Shown here piece after piece: positions 1-7,403 of a stretch of 9,611 nucleotides of DNA; positions within the stretch are counted from its first letter, which is position 1, and each line of letters begins with the position of its first letter. The translations under genes and the position numbers were made by a program. The stretch is from Methanomassiliicoccales archaeon (GTDB taxonomy: Archaea > Thermoplasmatota > Thermoplasmata > SG8-5). The stretch is taken from NCBI GenBank assembly GCA_030636255.1, contig DAOVXH010000054.1:1-9611 (forward strand). Direction: 5' to 3'. The notes under the pieces were generated by a model that was given only the letters and a program-made list of their open reading frames with translations, ran no database searches and was not told the DNA's origin.

Positions 1-1
1 G

Positions 2-490
2 ATACTGCTGTTTGCCAATTATAGCGGCGGAATGCGCTGGCTTCTGACACTTGGAATTGTTGCTGTTCTTGGCTTTATGGCAGTCTATCTTATGAAACGC
101 GGAACCCGCCGTAAGCGCACCTATGATGATAAAAAAGAAGTTAAAACAGAATTCGAAGGCCAGCTTACCGAGGTTGCCGAGGCAGTTGAACGAGGCTCTG
201 TGGGCTATGTTTACAGCCAGCAGCTTCTTAGGGAAAGATTATGCGAGGATATTATTCAAAAATTGGCACTTGCCAGAGACATGTCCGAAGAAGAGATACT
301 TAATCAGCTGGAAGCTGGAAATCATGACCTTATTGGTGACGAGTTACTGCTTAAATTTCTTGAGCAAAATAGTCGGGGAACAAAGAGCTGGAACAAGGAC
401 CTGGTGGGCCAGGGCAAATCCACCGAGAGAGGTCAAAAATTCATGATGGAAATTGAAGTAATACTTGACAGAATTGAGGAGATAATATGA
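2..490 (+). CDS. C-terminal part of a membrane-anchored protein of the MoxR/DUF58 operon (5' partial)
   Basis: The reading frame is open from base 2, so the ATG at 32 is probably internal and the gene likely starts upstream of the window. What is visible is a short stretch, then one hydrophobic segment (LLTLGIVAVLGFMAVYLM, just after the ATG), a basic stop-transfer run (KRGTRRKR) and a soluble, Glu-rich helical tail of about 125 residues. That layout suggests a large extracytoplasmic part before the membrane helix and a cytoplasmic tail. The stop codon overlaps the next gene's start (ATGA at 487-490), so the two are probably translated together. MoxR operons often carry DUF4350- or DUF4129-like membrane proteins in this position, and this may be one, but I see no diagnostic motif. 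If 32 were the true start, the product would be a 152-residue protein with an N-terminal anchor. Function unknown. Confidence 0.7.
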   Translation: MLLFANYSGGMRWLLTLGIVAVLGFMAVYLMKRGTRRKRTYDDKKEVKTEFEGQLTEVAEAVERGSVGYVYSQQLLRERLCEDIIQKLALARDMSEEEILNQLEAGNHDLIGDELLLKFLEQNSRGTKSWNKDLVGQGKSTERGQKFMMEIEVILDRIEEII

Positions 491-1440
491 AATTAGACCA
501 AGTAGCACTCACGTGCAAGGGAATAAAGAACGAGGTGGCCAAGGCCATCGTTGAGAAGGACGAGGTAATAGACCAGATGATGCTGGCAGTCCTGGCAAAT
601 GGTCATGTGCTGTTTGAGGACTTTCCAGGATTGGCAAAAACTCTCATGGCTAATAGCTTTTCCAGAGCAATTGGCTGCGATTTCAAGCGGGTTCAATTTA
701 CACCGGATTTGTTGCCGGCAGATATTACTGGAACATTCATTCTGAATCGCTCCACAAGCCAGTTCGAGCTTAGAAAAGGCCCAATTTTTACAAATATTCT
801 GCTGGCCGATGAGATAAACCGCGCTCCGCCAAAGACCCAGAGCGCACTTCTGGAGGCAATGCAGGAAAGCCAGGTGACATTGGAAGGTGAAACCCACAAA
901 TTAACCAAACCCTTCATGGTTATTGCCACCCAGAACCCCATAGAATACGAGGGAACATATCCATTGCCAGAAGCGCAAATTGACAGGTTCCTAATGAGGC
1001 TCAGTATCGGCTACCCCAGTTCGGATGGTGAGAAGGAGATATTGCGCAGAAGAAGGGCAAGAAAAACAGATGAAGTGGCCCTTAATGCGGTCTCGAACCC
1101 GGCCCAGATAATTGAAATGCAGGCAGCAATCGAGGAAGTGCATGTGGACGATGACATCGAGAATTACATTGTCTCCATAACCCATGAAACACGCAAGCAT
1201 GGCCAGGTTGAGATTGGCGCAAGTCCAAGAGGCTCTCTGGCATTAATGAAACTGGCCCAGGCAAAGGCAGCCCTGGCAGGCAGGGACTTTGTTCTGCCGG
1301 ACGATGTAAAGGATGTTGCAATTCCAGCACTGGCTCATCGTCTGATATTGAAACCCGACCCATGGATCAAGGGCATTAAAACAGAAGTCATAGTGAACAA
1401 GGTACTGACCACGGTTCCGGTTCCCAAAGCAAGGGCATAA
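487..1440 (+). CDS. MoxR family AAA+ ATPase
   Basis: A 317-residue cytoplasmic ATPase of the MoxR (AAA_3) family, which acts as a chaperone-like remodeller, often with DUF58 and vWA-type partners. Visible motifs are Walker A EDFPGLAKT (residues 44-52), Walker B ILLADEI (104-110), a sensor 1 Asn in IATQNP (about 150), the Arg of QIDRF (about 167, arginine-finger region) and sensor 2 GASPRGS (244-250). The length and motif order are typical and nothing appears missing. The ATG overlaps the upstream stop (ATGA), and a GAGGAG-like Shine-Dalgarno sits just before it at about 475-480, supporting this start. The DUF58 gene follows after 36 bases, so the two belong to one operon. The family assignment is firm; the substrate is unknown. 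Confidence 0.95.
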   Translation: MKLDQVALTCKGIKNEVAKAIVEKDEVIDQMMLAVLANGHVLFEDFPGLAKTLMANSFSRAIGCDFKRVQFTPDLLPADITGTFILNRSTSQFELRKGPIFTNILLADEINRAPPKTQSALLEAMQESQVTLEGETHKLTKPFMVIATQNPIEYEGTYPLPEAQIDRFLMRLSIGYPSSDGEKEILRRRRARKTDEVALNAVSNPAQIIEMQAAIEEVHVDDDIENYIVSITHETRKHGQVEIGASPRGSLALMKLAQAKAALAGRDFVLPDDVKDVAIPALAHRLILKPDPWIKGIKTEVIVNKVLTTVPVPKARA

Positions 1441-1476
1441 ATTATCTGGCCATTGGGGCTGGATAAGAGGTAAAAA

Positions 1477-2745
1477 ATGCGTTCATCAAGGGGATTATTA
1501 CTTGCCACAGCGGCAATAGGTTGTATCGTAGTAGGGCTATTCCTGGCCAATGGTACTTTTGTAGCATTATCTCTGCCTATTGTGCTTTATCTGGCAATAA
1601 TGTCCCTGTTCATGGAAGAGGCAGACGCCCAGTTTGAGATTGAACGCAGAATTTCCGAATCCAGAATCATGGCTGGCGATTCTGTGACCATCGAGGTAAT
1701 CATCAAGAACACTGGCTCAAAGATAGAACTTCTGGAAGTTATTGACAATTTGCCAGACTATGTTATTCTGAAGGAAGGCAATAATCGCGCCCTATTGAGC
1801 CTGGATGAAGGTGAAGAACAATCCTTCAGCTATGAACTTGACTGTCCCCTTAGAGGCAGATATATTCTGGAGGCAATGGACCTGAACATTATGGATTCTG
1901 GTCGGCTACACAAGGTCAAAGGCCTGATGATGGAAGCTACAGAATTCTCGGTCCTTGCCACAGTGGAGCCAATGAAAGGCGTCAAAATCGCGCCCCGGAA
2001 GACTCGTAATTGGGTGGGCCAGATTAAATCCCGAAGAATAGGAATTGGCACAGAGTTCTACGGTATGCGGGACTATGTGTCCGGCGATGAAATGCGAAAC
2101 ATAAACTGGAAAGCATCATCCAGATATGATAAGCTGGTTACCAATGAGTATGAGGCAGAATGTTCTGGAGACGTTACCCTGATACTGGATGCCAGAATTG
2201 AAGCAAATGTTGGATTCATAGAAAATTCTGCCGTGGAACATGGAGTACGAGCAGCGTCCACAATCAGCCAGCATATACTGGAAGATAAGAATCGTGTCGG
2301 TTTAATTGTTCTTAGAGACATTATCGACGAGGTGTATCCAGCATTCGGAAAGCGCCATTTTTACAAGCTCAGCGAGCATTTGCTGGACGTGAAGCCCATG
2401 GGTCTTCTGCCCTTTGAAAATGTGGGCTGGATGGTTACCAGCTATTTCCCCCTGGAAAGCCAAATAATAGTCATAAGTGCGCTTACTGACAGGGAGATAA
2501 TTAGCACTATTGGAGACCTCTGCGCCAGGGGATATGATGTTGTTGTCATCTCTCCCTCACCTGCTGGTTTGGAAAGTCCAATGATAGAGGACTCGCCCAG
2601 CAAGGACCTGGCATTCCGTATTTTGAAGATGGAAAGAAATAATCTAATAACAGAGTTGAACAGATATGCCAGGATAATTGACTGGAATACCGATGACCCA
2701 TTAGCCAAGGCACTGAAGGGGGTGGAAAGATTACGGAGAAGATGA
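1477..2745 (+). CDS. DUF58 domain protein, membrane anchored
   Basis: A 422-residue protein, the usual partner of MoxR ATPases. Two hydrophobic segments at residues about 7-24 and 28-46 form an N-terminal membrane hairpin. A beta-rich region with a CARDF-like repeat pattern follows (about 55-165: MAGDSVTIEVIIKNTG, then LRGRY). The DUF58 signature is at about 189-225: GIGTEFYGMRDYVSGDE, then RNINWKASSRYDKLVTNEY. A vWA-like segment begins at GDVTLILDAR (231-240). The metal-site DxSxS expected of a full vWA domain is not there (it reads DARIE), so metal-dependent ligand binding through this site is doubtful. The start is supported by AAGAGGT at 1465-1471, five bases before the ATG. The stop overlaps the next start (ATGA at 2742-2745). 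Biochemical role unknown; the operon suggests envelope or complex maturation with the MoxR protein. Confidence 0.92.
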   Translation: MRSSRGLLLATAAIGCIVVGLFLANGTFVALSLPIVLYLAIMSLFMEEADAQFEIERRISESRIMAGDSVTIEVIIKNTGSKIELLEVIDNLPDYVILKEGNNRALLSLDEGEEQSFSYELDCPLRGRYILEAMDLNIMDSGRLHKVKGLMMEATEFSVLATVEPMKGVKIAPRKTRNWVGQIKSRRIGIGTEFYGMRDYVSGDEMRNINWKASSRYDKLVTNEYEAECSGDVTLILDARIEANVGFIENSAVEHGVRAASTISQHILEDKNRVGLIVLRDIIDEVYPAFGKRHFYKLSEHLLDVKPMGLLPFENVGWMVTSYFPLESQIIVISALTDREIISTIGDLCARGYDVVVISPSPAGLESPMIEDSPSKDLAFRILKMERNNLITELNRYARIIDWNTDDPLAKALKGVERLRRR

Positions 2746-3338
2746 ATACCCCCAATAGGACTCATCCAATGGCTCTTTTGCCATTTATCATCCTGCTTGC
2801 CATGATTGTCTGGCAGCTTATTTCATACAATTATTATTCAGGATTGCCTCAGCCCAATCAGATACTGTTCATGGCCTTTTCCATAATATTTGCCATTGCA
2901 GCTTTGTTCTATAGGAATGCCAATGGCGAGCTTAAAAACTATCTGGAGCGGGTGATTAGCCCGTTCAGAAAGCATATGATTGCCATATCATGCATACTCA
3001 TTGGCGGGGTCCATTTCATCAGCGCTCTTGGAGATGAGTCAGTATTTGTTCAAATGGGATTTATGATTTTGATACTGGCATTCTATGAAACTTCCAGCAT
3101 GGCCATTGATTTTTATCCCCATTATTCCAATGGCATGATAGAGACCACAAAAGGCACAGTCCAGAGACTTCTAGCAAATCAGGCAGGCAGGCTTGGAATG
3201 GTGTTTGCACTATCTGTTATAATGCTGTACCTCTCGCTCATGGTGATAGTGGGCTTTACAGGGCCATTTTCAGTAGCATTTTTAGCAGCATTAATGATAC
3301 TGGCCATTGCATTTATGACCATGGTTCGGCGCCTATAA
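2742..3338 (+). CDS. Six-helix integral membrane protein, last gene of the MoxR/DUF58 operon
   Basis: A 198-residue, very hydrophobic protein. Likely membrane segments lie at residues about 11-29, 41-57, 78-96, 101-118, 150-171 and 174-194. A polar, positively charged loop (about 58-77, NANGELKNYLERVISPFRKH) and another (about 119-149) separate them. I see no enzymatic or transport motif and do not recognise a family. Its ATG overlaps the DUF58 stop codon, so it is almost certainly co-translated with it and probably works with the MoxR/DUF58 pair at the membrane. It is the last gene of the operon: AT-rich sequence and a 10-bp hairpin follow the stop codon. Confidence 0.85.
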   Translation: MNTPNRTHPMALLPFIILLAMIVWQLISYNYYSGLPQPNQILFMAFSIIFAIAALFYRNANGELKNYLERVISPFRKHMIAISCILIGGVHFISALGDESVFVQMGFMILILAFYETSSMAIDFYPHYSNGMIETTKGTVQRLLANQAGRLGMVFALSVIMLYLSLMVIVGFTGPFSVAFLAALMILAIAFMTMVRRL

Positions 3339-3360
3339 AATTATATAAAAAATTAAGGTT

Positions 3361-3388
3361 TGTAGAAGTGCCAAAGACACTTCTACAT
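3361..3388 (+). terminator. Hairpin terminator after the MoxR/DUF58 operon
   Basis: Perfect 10-bp inverted repeat TGTAGAAGTG (3361-3370) and CACTTCTACA (3378-3387) with a 7-base loop, 22 bases after the operon stop codon and followed by T-rich sequence (ATTTGAAATTTGTTTTCC). It can fold equally well on the other strand and may help end the convergent PNPase transcript. The terminator role is inferred from position; archaeal termination depends mainly on the T-rich stretch. Confidence 0.55.
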
Positions 3389-3418
3389 TTGAAATTTGTT
3401 TTCCGCGACTAGGATTCG

Positions 3419-3442
3419 GCTGAAGGCATAATGACCCTCAGC
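3419..3442. terminator. Imperfect hairpin between convergent genes
   Basis: GCTGAAGG (3419-3426) pairs with CCCTCAGC (3435-3442) with one A-C mismatch and an 8-base loop. It lies in the convergent intergenic region, 40 bases beyond the PNPase stop codon, and is a second possible end-of-transcript structure. The evidence is the inverted repeat only. Confidence 0.3.
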
Positions 3443-3445
3443 TTC

Positions 3446-3487
3446 TCCTAACCTTTCTGTATTTTCTATGTTTTATCAAGGTTAGGA
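3446..3487 (-). terminator. Hairpin that includes the PNPase stop codon
   Basis: Perfect 10-bp inverted repeat TCCTAACCTT (3446-3455) and AAGGTTAGGA (3478-3487) with a 22-base AT-rich loop. The PNPase stop codon (3482-3484) lies inside one arm, so a terminating ribosome would have to open the stem. It is placed where a 3'-end structure of the PNPase mRNA is expected, and could act as a terminator or as protection against 3' decay. Confidence 0.5.
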
Positions 3488-5950
3488 TTCCTGGGGCTTT
3501 GCTTCTTCTGCGCTTGAAGATTTTGCTTCCTCGGAAGATCCATTCTTAGGAAGTTCTTTCTTCTTCTCTTCTCTGCGCTTCTCTATCTGCTCCATTCTAT
3601 CGTCCTTGCGCTCACTGGCAAAGCCGTCCCGGTTCTGATTGTCTTCCTTGCGCTTGTCATCATCCCTTGGCTTTCTGTCCCTGCGGTCATAACCACCGCT
3701 TCTGCGATCGTCGCGGCCTCCAGACCTTCTGTCGCCGCCACGCCTATCGCCACCTCTTCGGTCGTCCCTTCTTGGCCTCTTTGGTGGCTCAACATAGCCC
3801 TCTGGCTTGGGTAGAAGTGCCTTCATGGACACATCTATCTTGCCCCTTTCCATCTTGATGACCTTGACCTTCAGCTTGTCACCCTCATTAACACGGTCAG
3901 TGACATTCTCGACACGGCCCCATTCTATCTCTGAGACATGAAGCATACCGTCCTTGCCGGGCGTCAGATTCACAAAGGCACCGAATGGCATGATTTTTAC
4001 AACAACCGCCTCTTCAAAGACCTCGCCGATTTCAATTTCCCGGACAATTTCTTTAATCTTCTTCTCAACAGCTTCACCATGCTCTGCATTGGTGGTGGTA
4101 ATCATTACCAGACCGTCGTCATTAATGTCAATCTTTACGTCAAATTCATCAGTCAATTTTCTGATAACCTTTCCGCCTGGCCCGATAACATCGCCAATCT
4201 TCTCTGGGTCTATCTTGAAGCTGATAATCCTTGGTGCATGAACACTCAATTCTTTCCTTGGCTCTGGAATTGCTGCCTCAATGCAGTCAATTATTTCATT
4301 CAAGGCCTTTCTCATTTGAGGGAATGTTGCATGAATAATTTCCTTGCTAAGACCACGTGTCTTTGTGTCCATCTGAACTGCGGTTATTCCATCTCTTGTT
4401 CCGGTGAACTTGAAGTCCATTCCACCAGGGCCGTCTTCCAGGTCCTGGATATCAGTAATTACCTTCCACTTGTCACCGCTTGATGCAATTCCCATGGCAA
4501 TTCCGCCAACTGGCTTCTTTATTGGTACACCAGCATCCATTAATGAAAGTGTTGAACCACAAGTAGCGCCCATTGATGATGAGCCGTTTGAGCTCATTGT
4601 CTCCGAGACCACACGAATTGTGTATGGGAAATCTTCCAGTTCCGGAAGCATTGGCACAAGGGCCTTTTCTGCAAGGGTTCCGTGTCCTATGTCACGCCTG
4701 CTAGCTCCCCTGATGAACTTTACTTCTCCAACCGAGTATGGCAAGAAATTGTAATGATGGAAGTAATTCTTTTTGCTATCGCTTTCCATTGTCTCGATTG
4801 ATTGCACGTCAAATGGCGCACCCAGCGTAACAATTGAAAGTATCTGGGTTTCTCCTCTGTCAAACAATCCACTTCCGTGAATTCTTGGTAGCAAACCAAC
4901 TTCTGACTTCAGGGTTCGAATCTCATCAAGCTTTCTACCGTCAACCCTCAAATCCTTCTGCAAAATTGCCTGGGTAACCTCGGATTCAATGAAATCAAAG
5001 AAGAATGAGCCAATAATTTTCTTCACATGCTTCTTTGCAGCGTCCTCATCACCCTTTTCTTCCACAAACCTGGGTGAAAACTGCTCTATGAGCATTTCTT
5101 CCAGTCCCTTCAATATAACTTTTCGCTCGCCCTTGGAGCCCTTTGGTGTATTGAACAGGAACTTGTCCAGATGCGGCATTGCAGCTGCCTTCATTTCCTC
5201 GACAATTGCATTATCTGCCTCATCCAGGCCGCCCTTCATTGTTATCTGGTCACCTGTGAGCTTTGGCTTTCCAATGTCCTTTCTGATATCATCAATGAAC
5301 TTGGCTAGAGGTCCTAATACCTCATATGCAGCATCAAATGCTTTAACCATTTCAGCGTCAGCCAGTTCTTTTGCCTCGCACTCTACCATGGAGATTCTCT
5401 CGCCATCGCCCATTACAACCAGCTCAAGGTCTGAAAGTTCAACCTCTTCGACTGTTGGGTTGATGATTGGGAATCCACCGCTCATTCCAAGCCTTACACC
5501 GCCAATTGGGCCGTCGAAAGGTATCTCGGACATGTGCAGTGCAATACATGCACCAATCATTCCTACTATGTCTGGTCTGTTCTCGTGGTCCAGTGCCAGT
5601 GGCAGGATAATAATCTGCACTTCATTCCTCATGCTCTGAGGGAATAATGGCCTTAATCCGCGGTCAATCATTCTTCCTATGAGAACTGCTTCATTTGATG
5701 GTCTTCCCTCTCTTTTGGTGAACCTTGGGCCCTTTATTCGGCCAGCTGCGAAGAATCTCTCCTCATAGTCTACCATAAGCGGGAAAAAATCAATATCCCT
5801 TGCGTTCTTTGAGATCATAGCTGTAACCATTACAACAGTCTCTCCCATCTGTACAGTCACAGCAGCTGAGGCTTGATGCCCCATCTTGCCTGTCTCTACT
5901 ATCAGTTTCTTTCCTTCTATTTCCGTCTCGTATCTTTTTACGTCTGTCAT
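3482..5950 (-). CDS. pnp: Polynucleotide phosphorylase (PNPase), bacterial type, with a long charged tail
   Basis: An 822-residue phosphorolytic 3'-5' exoribonuclease, which releases nucleoside diphosphates from RNA and can run in reverse to add tails. Domains in order: RNase PH 1 (about 12-145; FFPLMVDYEERFFAAGRIKG, then KREGRPS, RGLRPLF), the helical PNPase linker (about 150-320), RNase PH 2 (about 330-545; RRDIGHGTLAEKALVPMLP, SNGSSSMGATCGS, MDFKFTGTRDGITAVQMDTK), KH (about 575-620, GPGG at 590-593) and S1 (about 640-710, FGAFVNL, GMLHVSE). A typical bacterial PNPase is about 700 residues; the extra 110 form a disordered tail of RRGGD/RDD runs and then Lys/Glu-rich sequence. The start is supported by GGTGAT just before the ATG. 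All parts are present in one frame, so it is probably active. Archaea normally use the Rrp41/Rrp42 exosome, so transfer from a bacterium is likely; the sequence style recalls Patescibacteria (CPR) homologues, which is an impression from memory. Confidence 0.96.
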   Translation of the reverse strand: MTDVKRYETEIEGKKLIVETGKMGHQASAAVTVQMGETVVMVTAMISKNARDIDFFPLMVDYEERFFAAGRIKGPRFTKREGRPSNEAVLIGRMIDRGLRPLFPQSMRNEVQIIILPLALDHENRPDIVGMIGACIALHMSEIPFDGPIGGVRLGMSGGFPIINPTVEEVELSDLELVVMGDGERISMVECEAKELADAEMVKAFDAAYEVLGPLAKFIDDIRKDIGKPKLTGDQITMKGGLDEADNAIVEEMKAAAMPHLDKFLFNTPKGSKGERKVILKGLEEMLIEQFSPRFVEEKGDEDAAKKHVKKIIGSFFFDFIESEVTQAILQKDLRVDGRKLDEIRTLKSEVGLLPRIHGSGLFDRGETQILSIVTLGAPFDVQSIETMESDSKKNYFHHYNFLPYSVGEVKFIRGASRRDIGHGTLAEKALVPMLPELEDFPYTIRVVSETMSSNGSSSMGATCGSTLSLMDAGVPIKKPVGGIAMGIASSGDKWKVITDIQDLEDGPGGMDFKFTGTRDGITAVQMDTKTRGLSKEIIHATFPQMRKALNEIIDCIEAAIPEPRKELSVHAPRIISFKIDPEKIGDVIGPGGKVIRKLTDEFDVKIDINDDGLVMITTTNAEHGEAVEKKIKEIVREIEIGEVFEEAVVVKIMPFGAFVNLTPGKDGMLHVSEIEWGRVENVTDRVNEGDKLKVKVIKMERGKIDVSMKALLPKPEGYVEPPKRPRRDDRRGGDRRGGDRRSGGRDDRRSGGYDRRDRKPRDDDKRKEDNQNRDGFASERKDDRMEQIEKRREEKKKELPKNGSSEEAKSSSAEEAKPQES

Positions 5951-6003
5951 TTTATCACCTTATTGGTGTTTTATTAAATAATGCACAGTTGGCTAATATT
6001 TTG
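5951..6003 (-). promoter_or_regulatory. PNPase promoter and ribosome binding site
   Basis: Read on the minus strand, the Shine-Dalgarno GGTGAT (5959-5954) is three bases before the ATG and matches the archaeal 16S rRNA 3' end. It sits in a small hairpin: CACC (5968-5965), loop AATAA, GGTG (5959-5956). A TATA-like AAAATATTAG (about 6003-5994) would place the transcript start near 5972 with a leader of about 22 bases. A second AT box (TTTAATAA, about 5977-5970) is closer to the start. Box choice is uncertain. Confidence 0.45.
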
Positions 6004-6010
6004 ATAGCCA
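5990..6010 (-). terminator. Hairpin downstream of the aminotransferase gene
   Basis: Perfect 6-bp inverted repeat TGGCTA (5990-5995) and TAGCCA (6005-6010) with an AT-rich 9-base loop, lying 25 bases past the aminotransferase stop and just upstream of the PNPase promoter. It could end the aminotransferase transcript or serve as an operator for PNPase; the sequence cannot tell which. Confidence 0.35.
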
Positions 6011-6034
6011 GTAGTTTACATTAATAATCATAAA

Positions 6035-7183
6035 TCATGTTTTTCTTGGTATTTCCGCTGCCACCTTCTCCACTATATCCATTCCTTTCTCTATGTTCTC
6101 TGTCGAGTTTGCGAAAGAGAATCTAAGATGTCTCTCGCCACTCCTTCCGAATGCCGAGCCAGGCGCACAAATAACGCCGGCTTTTAGTAATTTCATTGCG
6201 AAATCTTCGCCTGAAATGTCATGGTCAAATGTTGGGAATGCATAGAAAGCCCCTCTTGGTTTGAGGCATTCAAAGCCCTCTATGTCATTTATTCGTTTGA
6301 TGATGATGTCACGCCTGTTTTTTAGTATTTTAACCCGCTCATAAAGCTCATCCTGAGGCGCAATAACTGCTGCATGCACTGCCTTCTGTAGCGGTGTAGG
6401 CGGACAAGCAATATTGTAATACTGCATTTTTGAAATCTGGTTAATCATATATTTTGATGATGCCAGGTATCCAACACGCCATCCGGTCATTGCATAAGTT
6501 TTTGAAAATGAATTCACATAAACAATATTGTCATACTCTGCATCAAGGACTGAATTATGCTCACCATCGAAGACAATTTCGTCATAAACTTCGTCTGAAA
6601 TAATTACCAGGTCATGATCTGCGGCAATGTCTCTGATGGCCTTGAGTGTTTCTTTCTCAAGCATGCCAGATGTTGGATTATTTGGTGAATTAATGATAAT
6701 TGCCTTTGTTCTTGGAGTTATTAATTCCAAGATTTCATCCAAATTTGGTTGAAACTTATCTTCCTGCCGCATATGGTATCTTAATGGCATTGCCCCACAC
6801 ATGATTACATGGGGCTGATAGATTACGAATCCCGGGTCAGGAGTTAATATTTCATCTCCGTGATCAAACAAGGTCATTGCACTTACAAGTAAACCCTGGG
6901 TTGCACCGGCTGTGACAAGGACATTTTCTGTCTCAACGTCAGGCCGATATTTTGTAAGCCTCTGAGCCAGTGCCTCTCGTAATTCTGGAATACCTCTTGT
7001 TGGGCCATATCCATTATGCCCGCCCCGAACTGCATCGTCCAGTGCCTCTATGGCTGCCTTTGCAGGTTCAAAGTCAAGCTCACCCAGTCCCAAATTAATA
7101 GAGTCAGGGCCTGCAAGCTCAAACATCTTGCGTATTCCTGATACTTCAAGCCTTTTCGTCCTGGCAGAAAACCAATCTCTCAT
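6035..7183 (-). CDS. Class I pyridoxal-phosphate aminotransferase (aspartate/aromatic type)
   Basis: A 382-residue cytoplasmic fold-type I aminotransferase that moves an amino group between an amino acid and a 2-oxoacid. Visible landmarks: LGLGELDF near the N-terminus, the phosphate-binding TAGATQG (91-97), NSPNNPTSG (165-173, with the conserved Asn), ISDEVYDEI (195-203, with Asp and Tyr contacting the cofactor), the Schiff-base Lys228 in SFSKTY, GWRVGY (234-239) and the substrate-carboxylate Arg354 in HLRFSF. Length is typical. The substrate (aspartate, aromatic or other) cannot be decided from these motifs. No Shine-Dalgarno precedes the ATG, while a TATA box lies about 25 bases upstream, so the mRNA is probably leaderless. 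It has the same orientation as PNPase but is separated from it by 84 bases with a hairpin, so it is probably not in the same operon. Confidence 0.94.
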   Translation of the reverse strand: MRDWFSARTKRLEVSGIRKMFELAGPDSINLGLGELDFEPAKAAIEALDDAVRGGHNGYGPTRGIPELREALAQRLTKYRPDVETENVLVTAGATQGLLVSAMTLFDHGDEILTPDPGFVIYQPHVIMCGAMPLRYHMRQEDKFQPNLDEILELITPRTKAIIINSPNNPTSGMLEKETLKAIRDIAADHDLVIISDEVYDEIVFDGEHNSVLDAEYDNIVYVNSFSKTYAMTGWRVGYLASSKYMINQISKMQYYNIACPPTPLQKAVHAAVIAPQDELYERVKILKNRRDIIIKRINDIEGFECLKPRGAFYAFPTFDHDISGEDFAMKLLKAGVICAPGSAFGRSGERHLRFSFANSTENIEKGMDIVEKVAAEIPRKT

Positions 7184-7201
7184 TGATGCGTGGAAATAGC
7201 C

Positions 7202-7215
7202 CCTATATAATAAGC
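7202..7215 (-). promoter_or_regulatory. TATA box of the aminotransferase gene (leaderless start)
   Basis: On the minus strand CTTATTATATAGG (7215-7203) is centred about 24 bases before the ATG at 7183. At the usual archaeal spacing transcription would begin at or next to the start codon, and no Shine-Dalgarno is present. The same AT box read on the plus strand (TATATAATAA, 7204-7213) could drive a transcript starting near 7233 into the hairpin-rich region. Confidence 0.55.
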
Positions 7216-7314
7216 CTTTGGAAACAGATAGTATACATTATTACGAACAACGACACTTCGTTGTGAATCTGATGAAAGTAAGTTTCATCCTAACGCAAAC
7301 CACTCCGTATTTTG

Positions 7315-7348
7315 CGAGCAGACTGAAAGCCAAAGGATTTCAGGCGTG
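7315..7348 (+). repeat. Structured repeat unit, copy upstream of tRNA-Tyr
   Basis: Pattern CGAGC (7315-7319), AGA (7320-7322), hairpin CTGAAAGCC-AAA-GGATTTCAG (7323-7343), GCGTG (7344-7348). The flanks CGAGC and GCGTG can extend the stem around an AGA bulge. The same flanks and bulge recur at 7723-7752 with a different hairpin stem, so pairing is kept while the bases change, as expected of a structured RNA element. Confidence 0.5.
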
Positions 7349-7403
7349 TTGAGGAAACTTATTTTCCGAAATAGATTGAATTATGTTTGTAATTCAAGCA
7401 TGC

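Noticed and set aside
3446..3487. Integron-like attC site (GGTTAGGA and TCCTAACC arms)
   Set aside because: The arms do not fit the GTTRRRY core (last base wrong) and no extrahelical-base pattern or integrase is seen; a terminator role fits the position better.
4989..5639. 216-codon open frame opposite PNPase
   Set aside because: It is a shadow of the PNPase coding strand; its Ser/Pro-rich translation reflects the reverse complement and no start signal precedes it.
7265..7326. Possible C/D box guide RNA (TGATGA near 7270, CTGA near 7323)
   Set aside because: No D' or C' boxes at proper spacing, and both motifs lie inside hairpin stems.
7349..7367. RNase P RNA core (GAGGAAACTT resembles the P4 region)
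   Set aside because: The second half of the P4 core and the other conserved blocks are missing; the bases form a small local hairpin.
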